Shown: one piece after another, positions 1 through 8,444 of the stretch | Numbering within the stretch: position 1 is the stretch's first letter | Layout: each line of letters begins with the position of its first letter | Source: Streptomyces sp. CT34 | Lineage (GTDB): Bacteria > Actinomycetota > Actinomycetes > Streptomycetales > Streptomycetaceae | Length of the DNA: 59,435 nucleotides | Direction: 5' to 3' | Assembly (NCBI RefSeq): GCF_000805335.1 | Contig: NZ_KN708638.1 | Coordinates: forward strand, 3,279,573 to 3,339,007 | Position numbers and translations under genes: made by a program | Notes under the pieces: model-generated | The model's input: the letters and a program-made list of their open reading frames with translations, nothing else | What the model was told of the DNA's origin: nothing | Database searches by the model: none

Positions 1-1
1 C

Positions 2-67
2 GGCCATGCCCTGCACACCGCCAACCCGGCCCGCCTGCTGGGCCCGACGAAAGGAGCCCGTCCATGA
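2..67 (+). CDS. C-terminal end of an unidentified protein (partial)
   Basis: Only the last 21 codons are in the window. They read GHALHTANPARLLGPTKGARP and then a TGA that overlaps the ATG of the next gene (ATGA), so the two genes are probably translationally coupled. The NPARLLG stretch near the C-terminus is common in amidohydrolase and phosphotriesterase-like TIM-barrel enzymes, but this is too little sequence to assign a family. The overlap suggests it is co-transcribed with the cysteine dioxygenase. Confidence 0.45.
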   Translation, partial: GHALHTANPARLLGPTKGARP

Positions 68-663
68 CCAACCGCACCGCCCCGGCCGGCGCCGGCGACG
101 TCCGCAGCGCCGGGGACGACGGCTGCGCAGCGCCGTTCGCCGCGCTGCCCGAGCGCACCCTCGACAGGCGCGAACTGCGGGCGCTGGTCGAAGCGTTGGC
201 GGACCGCCCGGAGCTGTGGCGGGACCGGGTCGCGTTCTCCGACACCGAGCGTCATTACGCGTCCCTGCACCGCGACGCGTTCGTCGACGTCTGGCTGCTG
301 TGCTGGACCCGGCAGAACGACACCGGCTGGCACGACCACGACCTCTCCTCCGGCGCGGTCCGGGTCGTCCAGGGCGTGCTGACCGAGTCCAATCCGCGGA
401 TCGGTGGCGAGCATCTGGCGACCATGTTCGGCGCCGGCGAGTCGTTCTGCTTCGGGCCCGACCACATCCACCGGCTGACCGGCGCCACCGACGACGCGGT
501 CTCGGTGCACGCCTACTCGCCGCCGCTGTGGCGGCTGGGCCAGTACGACATCACCGGGGACGGGCTGCTGCGCCGGATCTCGGTGTCGTACGCGGACGAG
601 CTGCGGCCGGTGGGCGCGGCGGCGGGCGACCGGCGGCCGGCGGGCGACACCCCGGCGGCCTGA
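64..663 (+). CDS. cysteine dioxygenase family protein (cupin)
   Basis: 199 residues. Cysteine dioxygenases are Fe(II) cupin enzymes that oxidise L-cysteine to cysteine sulfinate in the cytoplasm. The cupin motif 1 region reads TGWHDHDLSSGAVRVVQG (about residues 90-107) with the metal-ligand histidine pair HDH. The third histidine is likely in GPDHIHRLT (about residues 137-145). The length fits the bacterial family. The start is the ATG overlapping the upstream stop, with AAAGGAG ahead of it. A cystathionine beta-synthase lies about 1 kb downstream on the other strand, so both sit in a sulfur amino acid neighbourhood. The enzyme family is fairly clear; substrate specificity (cysteine versus another thiol acid) is inferred. 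Confidence 0.8.
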   Translation: MTNRTAPAGAGDVRSAGDDGCAAPFAALPERTLDRRELRALVEALADRPELWRDRVAFSDTERHYASLHRDAFVDVWLLCWTRQNDTGWHDHDLSSGAVRVVQGVLTESNPRIGGEHLATMFGAGESFCFGPDHIHRLTGATDDAVSVHAYSPPLWRLGQYDITGDGLLRRISVSYADELRPVGAAAGDRRPAGDTPAA

Positions 664-980
664 GTCCGGGCCGCGCCCTCTCCCGCCGCGGCGATCCGGC
701 ACGGCGATCCGGCCGGCCATCCAACGCCGCGATCCCTCCCGGCTGTTGGCCTCCGCACGGCGAGCGCCGCCAGATCGCCCCGCTCGGCGGCGCGGACGTC
801 TCCTGGCTGGTCGGCCTCGCTGGTCGGCCTCCCGGTGCCCGCGGTCCTGTACTGAACGGTCGCCCGCCGCGACACCGCACGCCTGGCCGCCCCGGAAGCC
901 GCGCGGGGGCGGCAGACCCCCGCTGGACCGGGGGGCTAGCCCTACCGCGCCGCCGGCCGCCCGCCCGTAATCTGACCGCT
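664..980. other. intergenic region, no gene supported
   Basis: Non-coding between the cysteine dioxygenase and a small membrane protein. It holds a short direct repeat (ctggtcggcct near 805 and 820) and, just ahead of the next gene, GGGGGGCTAGCCCTA followed by TAATCT about 12 bases before the ATG. The latter may be part of a promoter for a leaderless or nearly leaderless transcript. No convincing hairpin terminator was seen. Confidence 0.4.
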
Positions 981-1391
981 ATGGCGACACACGACCGCGA
1001 TCTGAAGAAGGAACTCGACGCGACCCTCCAGACGCGCAAGGAACTGGGGCCGGAGTACGAGTCCGAGCTCGTGGAGTCCTTCCTGGAGAAGCTGGACCAG
1101 AACGTGGACCGACGGGTGCGGCGACAACTGGCCGAGCAGCAGATGCAGGTGGCGCGCGGGGTGCAGCCGCGCCGGACGGACGCCGGCGCCGAGTTCTGGC
1201 AGCGGTTCGCGGTAGCCGTGGTGTCACTGGTGCTGGCCATCCCGCTGTCCGCGATAGCCGTGGCCCAGGCCGGGCTGGTCGGCCTGGTGGTGTGCTGGGC
1301 CGGTGTCGTCGGCGTCAACGCCGTCCACGGCCTGGGGATGCCGCAGTTGCTGAAGGGCCGGGCACAGCGGCGCGACGGCGACTGGGACTGA
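981..1391 (+). CDS. small integral membrane protein, unknown function
   Basis: 136 residues. The N-terminal half is charged and helical, ending in a Gln/Arg-rich stretch (VRRQLAEQQMQ). The second half has two hydrophobic helices (about residues 72-92 and 96-115), so it should be a cytoplasmic-N, two-pass membrane protein. I do not recognise a named domain; streptomycetes carry many such proteins. The start ATG is preceded by no clear Shine-Dalgarno sequence, and a TAATCT hexamer just upstream suggests translation from a leaderless message. It is convergent with the cystathionine beta-synthase gene. Confidence 0.7.
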   Translation: MATHDRDLKKELDATLQTRKELGPEYESELVESFLEKLDQNVDRRVRRQLAEQQMQVARGVQPRRTDAGAEFWQRFAVAVVSLVLAIPLSAIAVAQAGLVGLVVCWAGVVGVNAVHGLGMPQLLKGRAQRRDGDWD

Positions 1392-1721
1392 CGGGGACGG
1401 GACCGACCGGGACGGGGACCGACCGGGACCGACCGGTCTCCCGCCGTGGAAAGAGTATTGCGGGGACCGCCGCACCCCGGCCGGAGCCGGGGGCGGGACG
1501 ACGGCGGTCCCCGCAGGAGACGCGAGCCGGGTCAGGGCCGGTGGTCGCATCCTGGCGATCGGAGGTCCGGGAGCCGCTCCGGAGGTCCTGTCGCCTGCCC
1601 ATCAATGTGCCGGACGAGTGTTAAGCGTGTGCTGCCAGAACGTGACGCATACGTACACCTTGCGGCGACGGCCCTTTTCCTGACGGACACTTGACGCCGC
1701 GCCCAGTACCGCGCCCGACGG
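1392..1721. repeat. convergent intergenic region with short GACCGGGACGG-type repeats
   Basis: Between two convergent genes. The first 50 bases are an imperfect tandem array of GACGGGACCGACCGG-like units (about 1388-1440). No strong U-tailed terminator was recognised. The last part (1620-1690) is less GC-rich than its surroundings. No gene is supported. Confidence 0.5.
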
Positions 1722-3110
1722 CTACTTGGCCACCCCGCGCGCCAGATAGGCCAGCAGGTCCTGCCGGCTCACCACGCCCTTCGGCTTGCCCTCGACGAGG
1801 ACGATCGCGGCGTCCGCGTCCTCCAGCACCGCCATCAGGTCGGAGACCGCCTCGCCCGAGCCGACCTGCGGCAGCGGCGGGCACATGTGCTTCTCCAGGG
1901 GGTCGGACAGCGAGGCGCGCTGGGTGAACAGGGCGTCCAGCAGCTCCCGTTCGACGACCGAGCCGACGACCTCGGCGGCCATCACGTCGGGGTGCCCGGC
2001 GCCCGGCTTGACGATCGGCATCTGCGAGACGCCGTACTCGCGCAGCACCTCGATCGCCTCGCCGACGGTCTCCTCCGGGTGCATGTGGACGAGCGAGGGC
2101 AGCGCGCCCTCCTTGTGCTGGAGCACCTCGCCGACCCGGGCCGCGGTGCCGCTCTCCTCCAGGAAGCCGTAGTCGGCCATCCACTCGTCGTTGAAGATCT
2201 TGGAGAGGTAGCCGCGCCCGCTGTCCGGGAGCAGGACGACCACCACGTCGTCCGGGCCGAGCCGCTCGGCGACCCGCAGCCCGGCGACCACCGCCATCCC
2301 GCAGGAGCCGCCGACCAGCAGCCCCTCCTCCTTGGCCAGCCGCCGGGTCATCTGGAAGGCGTCCTTGTCCGAGACCGCCACGATCTCGTCCGCGACCGTG
2401 CGGTCGTAGGCGGTCGGCCAGAAGTCCTCGCCGACGCCCTCGATCAGGTACGGCCGCCCGGATCCGCCGCTGTAGACGGAGCCCTCCGGGTCGGCGCCGA
2501 TGACCTTGACCCGGCCGTCGCTGACGTCCTTCAGATAGCGGCCGGTGCCGCTGATGGTGCCGCCGGTGCCGACGCCCGCCACGAAGTGGGTGATCCGCCC
2601 GTCGGTCTGCTCCCAGAGCTCGGGGCCGGTCGTCTCGTAGTGCGAGCGCGGGTTGTTGGGGTTGCTGTACTGGTCCGGCTTCCAGGCGCCGGGGGTCTCG
2701 CGCACCAGGCGGTCGGAGACGTTGTAGTACGAGTCCGGGTGCTCGGGATCGACCGCCGTCGGGCAGACCACCACCTCCGCGCCGTACGCCCGCAGCACAT
2801 TGATCTTGTCCGTCGACACCTTGTCGGGGCAGACGAAGATGCACTTGTAGCCCTTCTGCTGGGCCACGATCGCCAGCCCGACACCCGTGTTGCCGGACGT
2901 CGGCTCCACGATGGTGCCGCCCGGCTGCAACTCGCCGGACTCCTCGGCGGCCTCGATCATCCGCACCGCGATCCGGTCCTTGACCGAACCTCCGGGGTTG
3001 AAGTACTCGACCTTCGCCAGGACGGTTGCCTGGATCCCTTGAGTGACGTTGTTGAGCCGCACGAGCGGGGTGTTGCCGACAAGCTCAATCATCGATTCGT
3101 AAAACTGCAC
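1722..3110 (-). CDS. cbs: cystathionine beta-synthase
   Basis: 462 residues. A PLP enzyme joining serine (or O-acetylserine) and homocysteine to cystathionine in transsulfuration. The fold-type II catalytic core has the PLP lysine in NPGGSVKDRI (K44), the SGNTGVG substrate loop (about residues 72-78) and the phosphate-binding GVGTGGT (about 179-185). Two C-terminal CBS domains follow (about 330-460), the typical regulatory tail; the N-terminal haem domain of animal enzymes is absent. The GTG start sits directly before QFYESMIELVGNTPLVRL, the usual family N-terminus. Further in-frame upstream sequence is low-complexity and was not used. Some actinobacterial members act as cysteine synthases. 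Confidence 0.93.
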   Translation of the reverse strand: MQFYESMIELVGNTPLVRLNNVTQGIQATVLAKVEYFNPGGSVKDRIAVRMIEAAEESGELQPGGTIVEPTSGNTGVGLAIVAQQKGYKCIFVCPDKVSTDKINVLRAYGAEVVVCPTAVDPEHPDSYYNVSDRLVRETPGAWKPDQYSNPNNPRSHYETTGPELWEQTDGRITHFVAGVGTGGTISGTGRYLKDVSDGRVKVIGADPEGSVYSGGSGRPYLIEGVGEDFWPTAYDRTVADEIVAVSDKDAFQMTRRLAKEEGLLVGGSCGMAVVAGLRVAERLGPDDVVVVLLPDSGRGYLSKIFNDEWMADYGFLEESGTAARVGEVLQHKEGALPSLVHMHPEETVGEAIEVLREYGVSQMPIVKPGAGHPDVMAAEVVGSVVERELLDALFTQRASLSDPLEKHMCPPLPQVGSGEAVSDLMAVLEDADAAIVLVEGKPKGVVSRQDLLAYLARGVAK

Positions 3111-3338
3111 GGTGGTCTCCGCGGTCGGGGGCACGCTCTCCTGCGCCCGTGCCGCCAGCCTATTGCCCACCTCCCCGAGGAGCCCGCGCGCCGGGTAACC
3201 GGCTCCATTGGGAGCCCGGTGCGTTGCGCGGGGCACCGGAACGGGCATCACCCCGGTGAGGAGTTCTTGCCCTTTCAAGAGCGCGTCCGGCCCCCGGGGC
3301 CGCGACGCGCCCGCACTGCACGGGGAGGTGCCCGGCCG

Positions 3339-4370
3339 ATGGCGACGACGGTGACGACGGGGTCCAGGGCGAGGGTGGCACGGCGGATCGCGACCGCCGC
3401 CGCGTTCGGCGGCGGCGGGATCGGGCTGCTCGGCGTCGCCGCCGTCGGCGTGCTGCTGACCGAGGTCCGGCTGGCCCGCCGCACGGTCGGCGGCTCCAGC
3501 GACGTCCCGCCGTGCGCCGACGGCCGCTACGGCACGGCGTTCGAGGAGTACGGCGACCCCACCGGCCGGCCGCCGCTGCGGCTCGGCTTCCTCGGCGACT
3601 CCACCGCCGCCGGCCAGGGCGTCCACCGGCCCTCCCAGACCCCGGGCGCGCTGCTCGCCTCCGGCCTGGCCGCGGTCGCCGAACGCCCCGTCGACCTCCG
3701 CAACGTGGCCCTGCCCGGCGCCCGCTCCGACGACCTGGCCCGCCAGGTGGAGCTGATGCTGGCGGACGGCCAGGAGCCCCCGGACGTCTGCGTCATCATG
3801 ATCGGCGCCAACGATGTCACCCACCGGCTGCCGCCCGCCCGGTCCGTACGGCATCTGTCGGAGGCGGTCCGCCGGCTGCGCGCGGCCGGCTGCGAGGTCG
3901 TCGTCGGCACCTGCCCCGACCTGGGCACCATCGAGCCGGTCAACCAGCCGCTGCGCTGGGTGGCCCGCCGGCTCTCCCGCCAGCTGGCCGCCGCGCAGAC
4001 CATCGGCGTGGTCGAGAACGGCGGCCGGACGATCTCGCTCGGCGCGCTGCTCGGCCCGGAGTTCGAGGCGCGCCCCCGGGAGCTGTTCGGACCGGACAAC
4101 TACCACCCCTCGGCCGAGGGGTACGCCACCGCCGCGATGGCGGTGCTCCCCACGCTGTGCGCCGCACTCGGCCTGTGGCCCGAGGAGGAGCGGCCGGAGC
4201 CGGCCCGCCGCGAGGGCATCCTCCCGGTCGAGCAGGCCGCCGCGCGGGCCGCCTCCGAGGGCGGTACGGAGGTCACCGCCTCGCGCGCCCCGTGGGCCCT
4301 GCTCAAGCACCGCAGGCGCCGTCAGCTGCCGGCCCCGGAGACCGCGGACCGGCCGTCCGTCACGGGCTGA
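3339..4370 (+). CDS. SGNH/GDSL-type hydrolase, membrane-anchored or secreted
   Basis: 343 residues. N-terminal basic residues followed by one hydrophobic segment (about residues 18-40) suggest a signal anchor. The SGNH esterase/lipase blocks are all visible: GFLGDSTAAG with nucleophile S88 (block I), the block II glycine in NVALPGARSDD, IGANDV with N158 (block III), and DNYHPSAEGY with D253 and H256 (block V). It likely hydrolyses an ester outside the cytoplasm; the substrate is unknown. GGGGAGG lies about 10 bases before the ATG. The gene is divergent from cbs, with 228 bases between them. The C-terminal tail after the domain is charged and probably disordered. Confidence 0.85.
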   Translation: MATTVTTGSRARVARRIATAAAFGGGGIGLLGVAAVGVLLTEVRLARRTVGGSSDVPPCADGRYGTAFEEYGDPTGRPPLRLGFLGDSTAAGQGVHRPSQTPGALLASGLAAVAERPVDLRNVALPGARSDDLARQVELMLADGQEPPDVCVIMIGANDVTHRLPPARSVRHLSEAVRRLRAAGCEVVVGTCPDLGTIEPVNQPLRWVARRLSRQLAAAQTIGVVENGGRTISLGALLGPEFEARPRELFGPDNYHPSAEGYATAAMAVLPTLCAALGLWPEEERPEPARREGILPVEQAAARAASEGGTEVTASRAPWALLKHRRRRQLPAPETADRPSVTG

Positions 4371-4469
4371 GACCGGGCACCGGGGGCGTACGGGAGGACC
4401 CGGTGGCGGCCGTCAGCAAGCCCCGCCGGTGGCCGTACGGGAATACGCGACGGCCCCGCCGGGTTCCCA

Positions 4470-4483
4470 TAAGCGCCCGCTTA
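4470..4483. promoter_or_regulatory. palindrome TAAGCG-CC-CGCTTA upstream of the thiolase
   Basis: A perfect 6-bp inverted repeat with a 2-bp centre, about 150 bases before the thiolase start. Size and symmetry resemble operators of TetR-family regulators of acyl-CoA metabolism. No such regulator is encoded nearby, so the binding protein is unknown. Confidence 0.4.
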
Positions 4484-4633
4484 GAAAAGAGGCCCGCATC
4501 ACAGCGCGCACCCCGTGACCTCAGCACTACGTGCGGGTAACTTCCCACACAGTCCTGCCCGTCTGCCACCGACCCCGCCCCTCAACGAGGCGCTACGCGC
4601 CGCCTCTTCACCTTCGCCTCTTGGAGCCGTGTG

Positions 4634-5854
4634 ATGCCCGAAGCCGTGATCGTCTCAGCCGCCCGCTCCCCGATCGGTCGCGCCTTCAAGGGCTCGCTCA
4701 AGGACCTGCGCCCCGACGACCTCACCGCGAAGATCATCGAGACCGCCCTCGCCAAGGTCCCCGAGCTGGACCCGACCGACATCGACGACCTGATGCTCGG
4801 CTGCGGTCTGCCCGGCGGCGAGCAGGGCCACAACCTCGGCCGCATCGTGGCCGTCCAGATGGGGATGGACCACCTCCCGGGCTGCACCATCACCCGCTAC
4901 TGCTCCTCCTCGCTCCAGACGACCCGTATGGCGCTGCACGCCATCAAGGCCGGCGAGGGCGACGTCTTCATCTCGGCCGGCGTCGAGACGGTCTCGCGCA
5001 GCGTGAAGGGCACCTCCGACGGCCTGCCCGAAACCCACAACCCGTTCTTCGCGGACGCCGAGGCCCGTACAGCCGCCCGCGCCGAGCAGGAGGGCACGGA
5101 CTGGCACGACCCGCGCGAGGACGGCCTGATCCCGGACGCGTACATCGCCATGGGCCAGACCGCGGAGAACCTCGCCCGCCTCAAGGGCGTCACCCGCCAG
5201 GAGATGGACGAGTTCGGCGTCCGGTCCCAGAACCTCGCCGAGAAGGCCATCAAGGACGGCTTCTGGGAGCGGGAGATCACCCCGGTCGAGCTCCCGGACG
5301 GCACGGTCGTCTCGAAGGACGACGGCCCGCGCGCCGGCGTCACGCTGGAGGGCGTCCAGGGCCTCAAGCCGGTCTTCCGCCCCGACGGCCTGGTCACCGC
5401 CGGCAACTGCTGCCCGCTCAACGACGGCGCCGCCGCGCTCGTGATCATGTCCGACACCAAGGCCCGCGAGCTGGGCCTGACCCCGCTCGCCCGGATCGTC
5501 TCCACCGGCGTCTCCGGCCTGTCCCCCGAGATCATGGGCTACGGCCCGGTGGAGGCCAGCAAGCAGGCCCTCCGGCGCGCCGGCCTGAGCATTTCGGACA
5601 TCGACCTGGTCGAGATCAACGAGGCGTTCGCCGCGCAGGTGATCCCCTCCTACCGCGACCTGGGCATCGACCTGGACCGCCTGAACGTCAACGGCGGCGC
5701 GATCGCCGTGGGCCACCCCTTCGGCATGACCGGCGCCCGCATCACCACCACCCTCATCAACTCCCTCCAGTGGCACGACAAGCAGTTCGGCCTGGAGACC
5801 ATGTGCGTCGGCGGCGGCCAGGGCATGGCGATGGTCATCGAGCGGCTGAGCTGA
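4634..5854 (+). CDS. acetyl-CoA C-acyltransferase (thiolase)
   Basis: 406 residues, a cytoplasmic thiolase that either condenses acetyl-CoA or cleaves 3-ketoacyl-CoA in beta-oxidation. The nucleophilic cysteine is C90 in TRYCSSSLQ. The second pair is the histidine of [10 protein letters not shown] (about 361) and the cysteine of CVGGGQGMA (about 391). Length and motifs fit the full family. The CxSG normally seen at the nucleophile is CSSS here. The ATG was chosen over a GTG one codon upstream. It stands alone: no fadB-like partner or regulator lies next to it. Its last codons form the start of a 104-bp tandem duplication. Confidence 0.92.
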   Translation: MPEAVIVSAARSPIGRAFKGSLKDLRPDDLTAKIIETALAKVPELDPTDIDDLMLGCGLPGGEQGHNLGRIVAVQMGMDHLPGCTITRYCSSSLQTTRMALHAIKAGEGDVFISAGVETVSRSVKGTSDGLPETHNPFFADAEARTAARAEQEGTDWHDPREDGLIPDAYIAMGQTAENLARLKGVTRQEMDEFGVRSQNLAEKAIKDGFWEREITPVELPDGTVVSKDDGPRAGVTLEGVQGLKPVFRPDGLVTAGNCCPLNDGAAALVIMSDTKARELGLTPLARIVSTGVSGLSPEIMGYGPVEASKQALRRAGLSISDIDLVEINEAFAAQVIPSYRDLGIDLDRLNVNGGAIAVGHPFGMTGARITTTLINSLQWHDKQFGLETMCVGGGQGMAMVIERLS

Positions 5855-6058
5855 GCTGTAGCGGAGGGTGGGAGCCGGGTGCGAGGAACGAGTGCCCGGC
5901 ACCCGCCCGCAGCGGAGGCGAAGTTCAGCGCGACCACGGGCACGCGCGGCTGAGCTGAGCTGTAGCGGAGGGTGGGGGTCGGACCCGAGGAACGAGTGCC
6001 CGGCACCTGCCCGCAGCGGAAGCGAAGTTCAGCGCGACCACGGGCGCGACCACGGGCA
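5842..6058 (+). repeat. tandem duplication, period 104 bp, spanning the thiolase stop codon
   Basis: Copy 1 (5842-5945) begins in the last thiolase codons (GCGGCTGAGCTGAGCTGTAG) and copy 2 (5946-6058) repeats it with few changes. Shared blocks include GAACGAGTGCCCGGCACC and AAGTTCAGCGCGACCACGGGC. Copy 2 also carries an internal 12-bp duplication (GCGACCACGGGC twice). The first copy contains the gene's stop codon, so a duplicated 3' end is now non-coding spacer. Confidence 0.85.
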
Positions 6059-6100
6059 TGCGCGACCGAGCCGGCCCGGCGCCGGGGCGCCGTCGAGGGT

Positions 6101-6137
6101 GTGCGGGAAAACGGACCAACTCCCGTTTTCCGCGCAC
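6101..6137 (+). terminator. hairpin downstream of the thiolase
   Basis: GTGCGGGAAAACGG pairs with CCGTTTTCCGCGCAC across an 8-base loop, with one bulged base. It is the strongest stem between the thiolase and the next genes and probably ends the thiolase transcript, after the tandem repeat. Confidence 0.65.
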
Positions 6138-6395
6138 CCTTCGCTGTTGTCCGCACACCGTCAGCGAGACCGCGTGACCCGGATCACCCGTTGACGAGAT
6201 CGCGACCCAATCGCCGCCACGATTGTGACCAACATCCTGGGGCAGCGGCGTCCTTGCAGCTCAGGCAGGAGGCACTCTGGCATACGAGGCCCTGATGCCT
6301 GGCTATTTCGGGGCAAATTACACCGCGAAAGGTCGCCGACCATGGCCAGGCTGATGTAGGAAGTCGGGGAACAATCTGCTAACGGGAGTACGCCG
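6138..6395. promoter_or_regulatory. leader and promoter region of the 6.4-7.5 kb genes
   Basis: About 260 bases, relatively AT-rich for this genome in 6290-6380 (GGGGCAAATTACACCGCG, GGAACAATCTGCTAACGGG). It most likely holds the promoter for the small ORF at 6396 and the coiled-coil gene at 6500. I could not assign a -35/-10 pair with confidence. Confidence 0.35.
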
Positions 6396-6503
6396 GTGAG
6401 CGAGCCGCTACAGCGAGTGCGTGGGTCCGTGAGCGAGCGCGTCAAGGGGGGCACCCCGGCCGACGGCCGGGGGAAGTCCGAGCGAAGCGAGGTTTCGGCA
6501 TGA
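6396..6503 (+). CDS. possible 35-residue leader peptide, stop overlaps next start
   Basis: A GTG codon with a good Shine-Dalgarno sequence (CGGGAG, 8 bases upstream) opens a 35-codon frame starting VSEPLQRVRGSVSERVKGG. Its TGA overlaps the ATG of the following gene (ATGA). The peptide is basic and hydrophilic and contains a repeated VSE-R unit. Start signal and overlap are what would be expected of a translationally coupled upstream frame, but no homology is recognisable and it could be chance. Confidence 0.4.
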   Translation: MSEPLQRVRGSVSERVKGGTPADGRGKSERSEVSA

Positions 6504-7492
6504 GCGTCACCACCCTCGTCCTGCTGCTGGCCGCGGCCGTCGCGGTGGTGCTGGGCGCCGTCGCCCTGCACACCGCCCGTACGCTGCGCCGCCAGATCGG
6601 CGCGCTGCACGCCGACCTCGTCGCCGCCCGCGCGGACGCCGAGGCCCGCGCCGAGGACGCGCGGCTGGCCGCCGCGGCGATCCCCGCGGCCCGCGCCGTC
6701 CCCGCCGCCGAGACCCCCCTCGCCGATATACGCGCCGCCGTCGCGGACGCGCTGGCCGAGGAGCGGGAGCGCGAGCTGGCCGAGGCCCGCGCCTTCTGGG
6801 CCGCTCAGGAGGCCCGGGACTCCCTGAACACGGCGGACGCCCGATCGCTGTTCGGCGGGCTGGGCGGCCTCGGCGACGAGGGCCCGCTCGACGGCCGCGA
6901 GGGCCGGCGCGAGCTGCCCGAGCGGCCGGAGCCGGACCGGCTCGACACCCAGCCGTTCGTACCGCGCCAGGCCGATCTCGCGGGGCTGGAGCCGCTGCTG
7001 GGCCCGGAGGCGCTGGAGCCGCTGCCGGCACTGGAGTCCGTCGAGGCCCTGGAGTCCGTGGAGGCGCTGGAGGCTCTGGAGACGCCGGAGTTCGAGCCAG
7101 CCGAGGAGACCGAGTCCGCCGAGCTGGCCGCCGCCCGCCGGCGCCACCCCTCGCACCCGGACTTCTCCCCCACCCCGGCGATCGGCGACCACGAGCGCAC
7201 CGTGGCGCGCCTGGAGGAGCTGGCGCGCGAGAGCACCCCGCTGGTCGATGTGCGCCCCGGCCCGCTGGGCACCCTGGACGTCTATGTCTTCGCCGACGGC
7301 ACCACGCTGTGCCTGACCCCCGGGCACCGGGAGACCGCCGAGAGCGTCGCCGGCGCGCTGCACGCGGGCCAGGTTCCCGTCCTCCTGGGCGGCTCGGGTG
7401 TCTCCGGCGGCTACGCCCTGACGTTCTCCTGGGGCGAGGGCCCGGACGAGAACGTCTACATCCTCGCCGACCGGGTCATCGCCTCCCTCTGA
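6500..7492 (+). CDS. membrane-anchored coiled-coil protein, unknown function
   Basis: 330 residues. One N-terminal hydrophobic helix (about residues 3-25) is followed by RTLRRQIGALHADLVAARADAEARAEDARL and further Ala/Glu/Arg heptads (to about 115) that should form a coiled coil. An acidic low-complexity Leu/Glu/Ala/Pro tract (about 140-210) includes several LE-x-L-E-type short repeats (ALEPLPALESVEALESVEAL). The C-terminal 100 residues look globular (DVRPGPLGTLDVYVFADGTTLCL, YALTFSWGEGPDENVYILAD). No family recognised. It is likely a cytoplasmic domain tethered to the membrane. It is convergent with the small gene at 7645. Confidence 0.75.
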   Translation: MSVTTLVLLLAAAVAVVLGAVALHTARTLRRQIGALHADLVAARADAEARAEDARLAAAAIPAARAVPAAETPLADIRAAVADALAEERERELAEARAFWAAQEARDSLNTADARSLFGGLGGLGDEGPLDGREGRRELPERPEPDRLDTQPFVPRQADLAGLEPLLGPEALEPLPALESVEALESVEALEALETPEFEPAEETESAELAAARRRHPSHPDFSPTPAIGDHERTVARLEELARESTPLVDVRPGPLGTLDVYVFADGTTLCLTPGHRETAESVAGALHAGQVPVLLGGSGVSGGYALTFSWGEGPDENVYILADRVIASL

Positions 7493-7644
7493 CCCGCCGC
7501 TGACCCGCCGCCCCGGCGACGGCCCGGACCGCCCGGGGCCCGTCCGGCCCCGGTCCGCCGGACCACCCCTGGCCCGCCGGACCGTCCTGACCTGCCGGAC
7601 CGGTCCCGCCCCCCGAGCAGCCGGCGGAGGCCGTCGGACCGGCC

Positions 7645-8025
7645 CTAACAGCGTCCCGCCGCCGCCCGGACCCATCGCACGGCCTCCGCCAGCTGTTCGG
7701 CGGGGGCCACTTTCACGTCAGCTTCCGCCGCCGGGCCGGCGGCGTCCGGGGTTCCCGCGGCGGGCGACGCCGCGGCGACGCGCAGGGCCTCGACGAGATC
7801 GTGGCCGGCCACCGCCAGCTGATCCCCGACGGCGAAGATCCCGGCGTCCGGGAGCTCGTGGGGCCGCTGTCCGGGGCGTTCGATCAGCTGTGCGCGGGTC
7901 GCCAACTTCCGCGCCAGGGCGAGCCCTTCGGCCGCGGCCCCGCGGCGCAGGGCGCTCTGCGGCAGCGACCTCAGGCGGTCGGCGAGCGCGTCCACGGCGG
8001 TCTGCAAAGGCATCACGTCAAGCAC
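7645..8025 (-). CDS. small helical protein, unknown function
   Basis: 126 residues, rich in Ala, Leu and Arg, with two helical segments (ALADRLRSLPQSALRRG and EGLALARKLATRAQLIERPG) and a C-terminal AEQLAEAVRWVRAAAG. No membrane segment or signal is visible. The start could be the ATG at 8025 or the one at 8013 (MPLQTAVDAL). The Leu/Ala-rich helices with conserved-looking basic residues resemble small uncharacterised actinobacterial proteins. Function unknown. It is divergent from the DUF4287 gene, with about 100 bases between. Confidence 0.65.
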   Translation of the reverse strand: MLDVMPLQTAVDALADRLRSLPQSALRRGAAAEGLALARKLATRAQLIERPGQRPHELPDAGIFAVGDQLAVAGHDLVEALRVAAASPAAGTPDAAGPAAEADVKVAPAEQLAEAVRWVRAAAGRC

Positions 8026-8123
8026 GTCGTGAGCCTATGCGCCACTCCGGGGTGGTTGCCAATGCCCGAACGCTCAGGCACGGTGAGCGAAAGAACCAGC
8101 ATCGACCGCGTCCGGAGGCGCCG

Positions 8124-8351
8124 ATGTCCCAGCTCTTCTCCGAAGAGACCCACCGGAACATGCTCTCCCGTATCCCGCAGTGCACCGGCCGGGAAATCTC
8201 CGAATGGCTGCGCACCGTTGACGAAGGCCCCGCTCTCTTCCGCTTCGACGAAAAGGTCAGCTGGCTGCGCGGCGAACACAATCTCGCGCACGGACACGCC
8301 AAGGCGATCGTCCACGAACACGATCTCAGGCGGGCCGCCCGCAAGTTCTGA
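8124..8351 (+). CDS. DUF4287-type small protein
   Basis: 75 residues, starting SQLFSEETHRNMLSRIP and containing GREISEWLRTVDEGP and LRGEHNLAHGHAKAIVHEHDLRR. This matches my memory of the DUF4287 family, whose members are small, soluble and of unknown role. TCCGGAGG is well placed before the ATG. The gene is monocistronic, between a divergent gene and a perfect hairpin terminator. Confidence 0.8.
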   Translation: MSQLFSEETHRNMLSRIPQCTGREISEWLRTVDEGPALFRFDEKVSWLRGEHNLAHGHAKAIVHEHDLRRAARKF

Positions 8352-8378
8352 TCCGGGCGCGGCCGTGCCCCCGGAATG

Positions 8379-8418
8379 CACGAAGGGCCCGCAGGCGGTC
8401 GCCTGCGGGCCCTTCGTG
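8379..8418. terminator. perfect bidirectional hairpin terminator
   Basis: CACGAAGGGCCCGCAGGC, loop GGTC, then its exact complement (18-bp stem). It lies between the DUF4287 gene (+) and the Bax-inhibitor-like gene (-), so it can serve both transcripts. Confidence 0.9.
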
Positions 8419-8444
8419 CTGTCCGCGCGATGCGCGGTCCGGTG

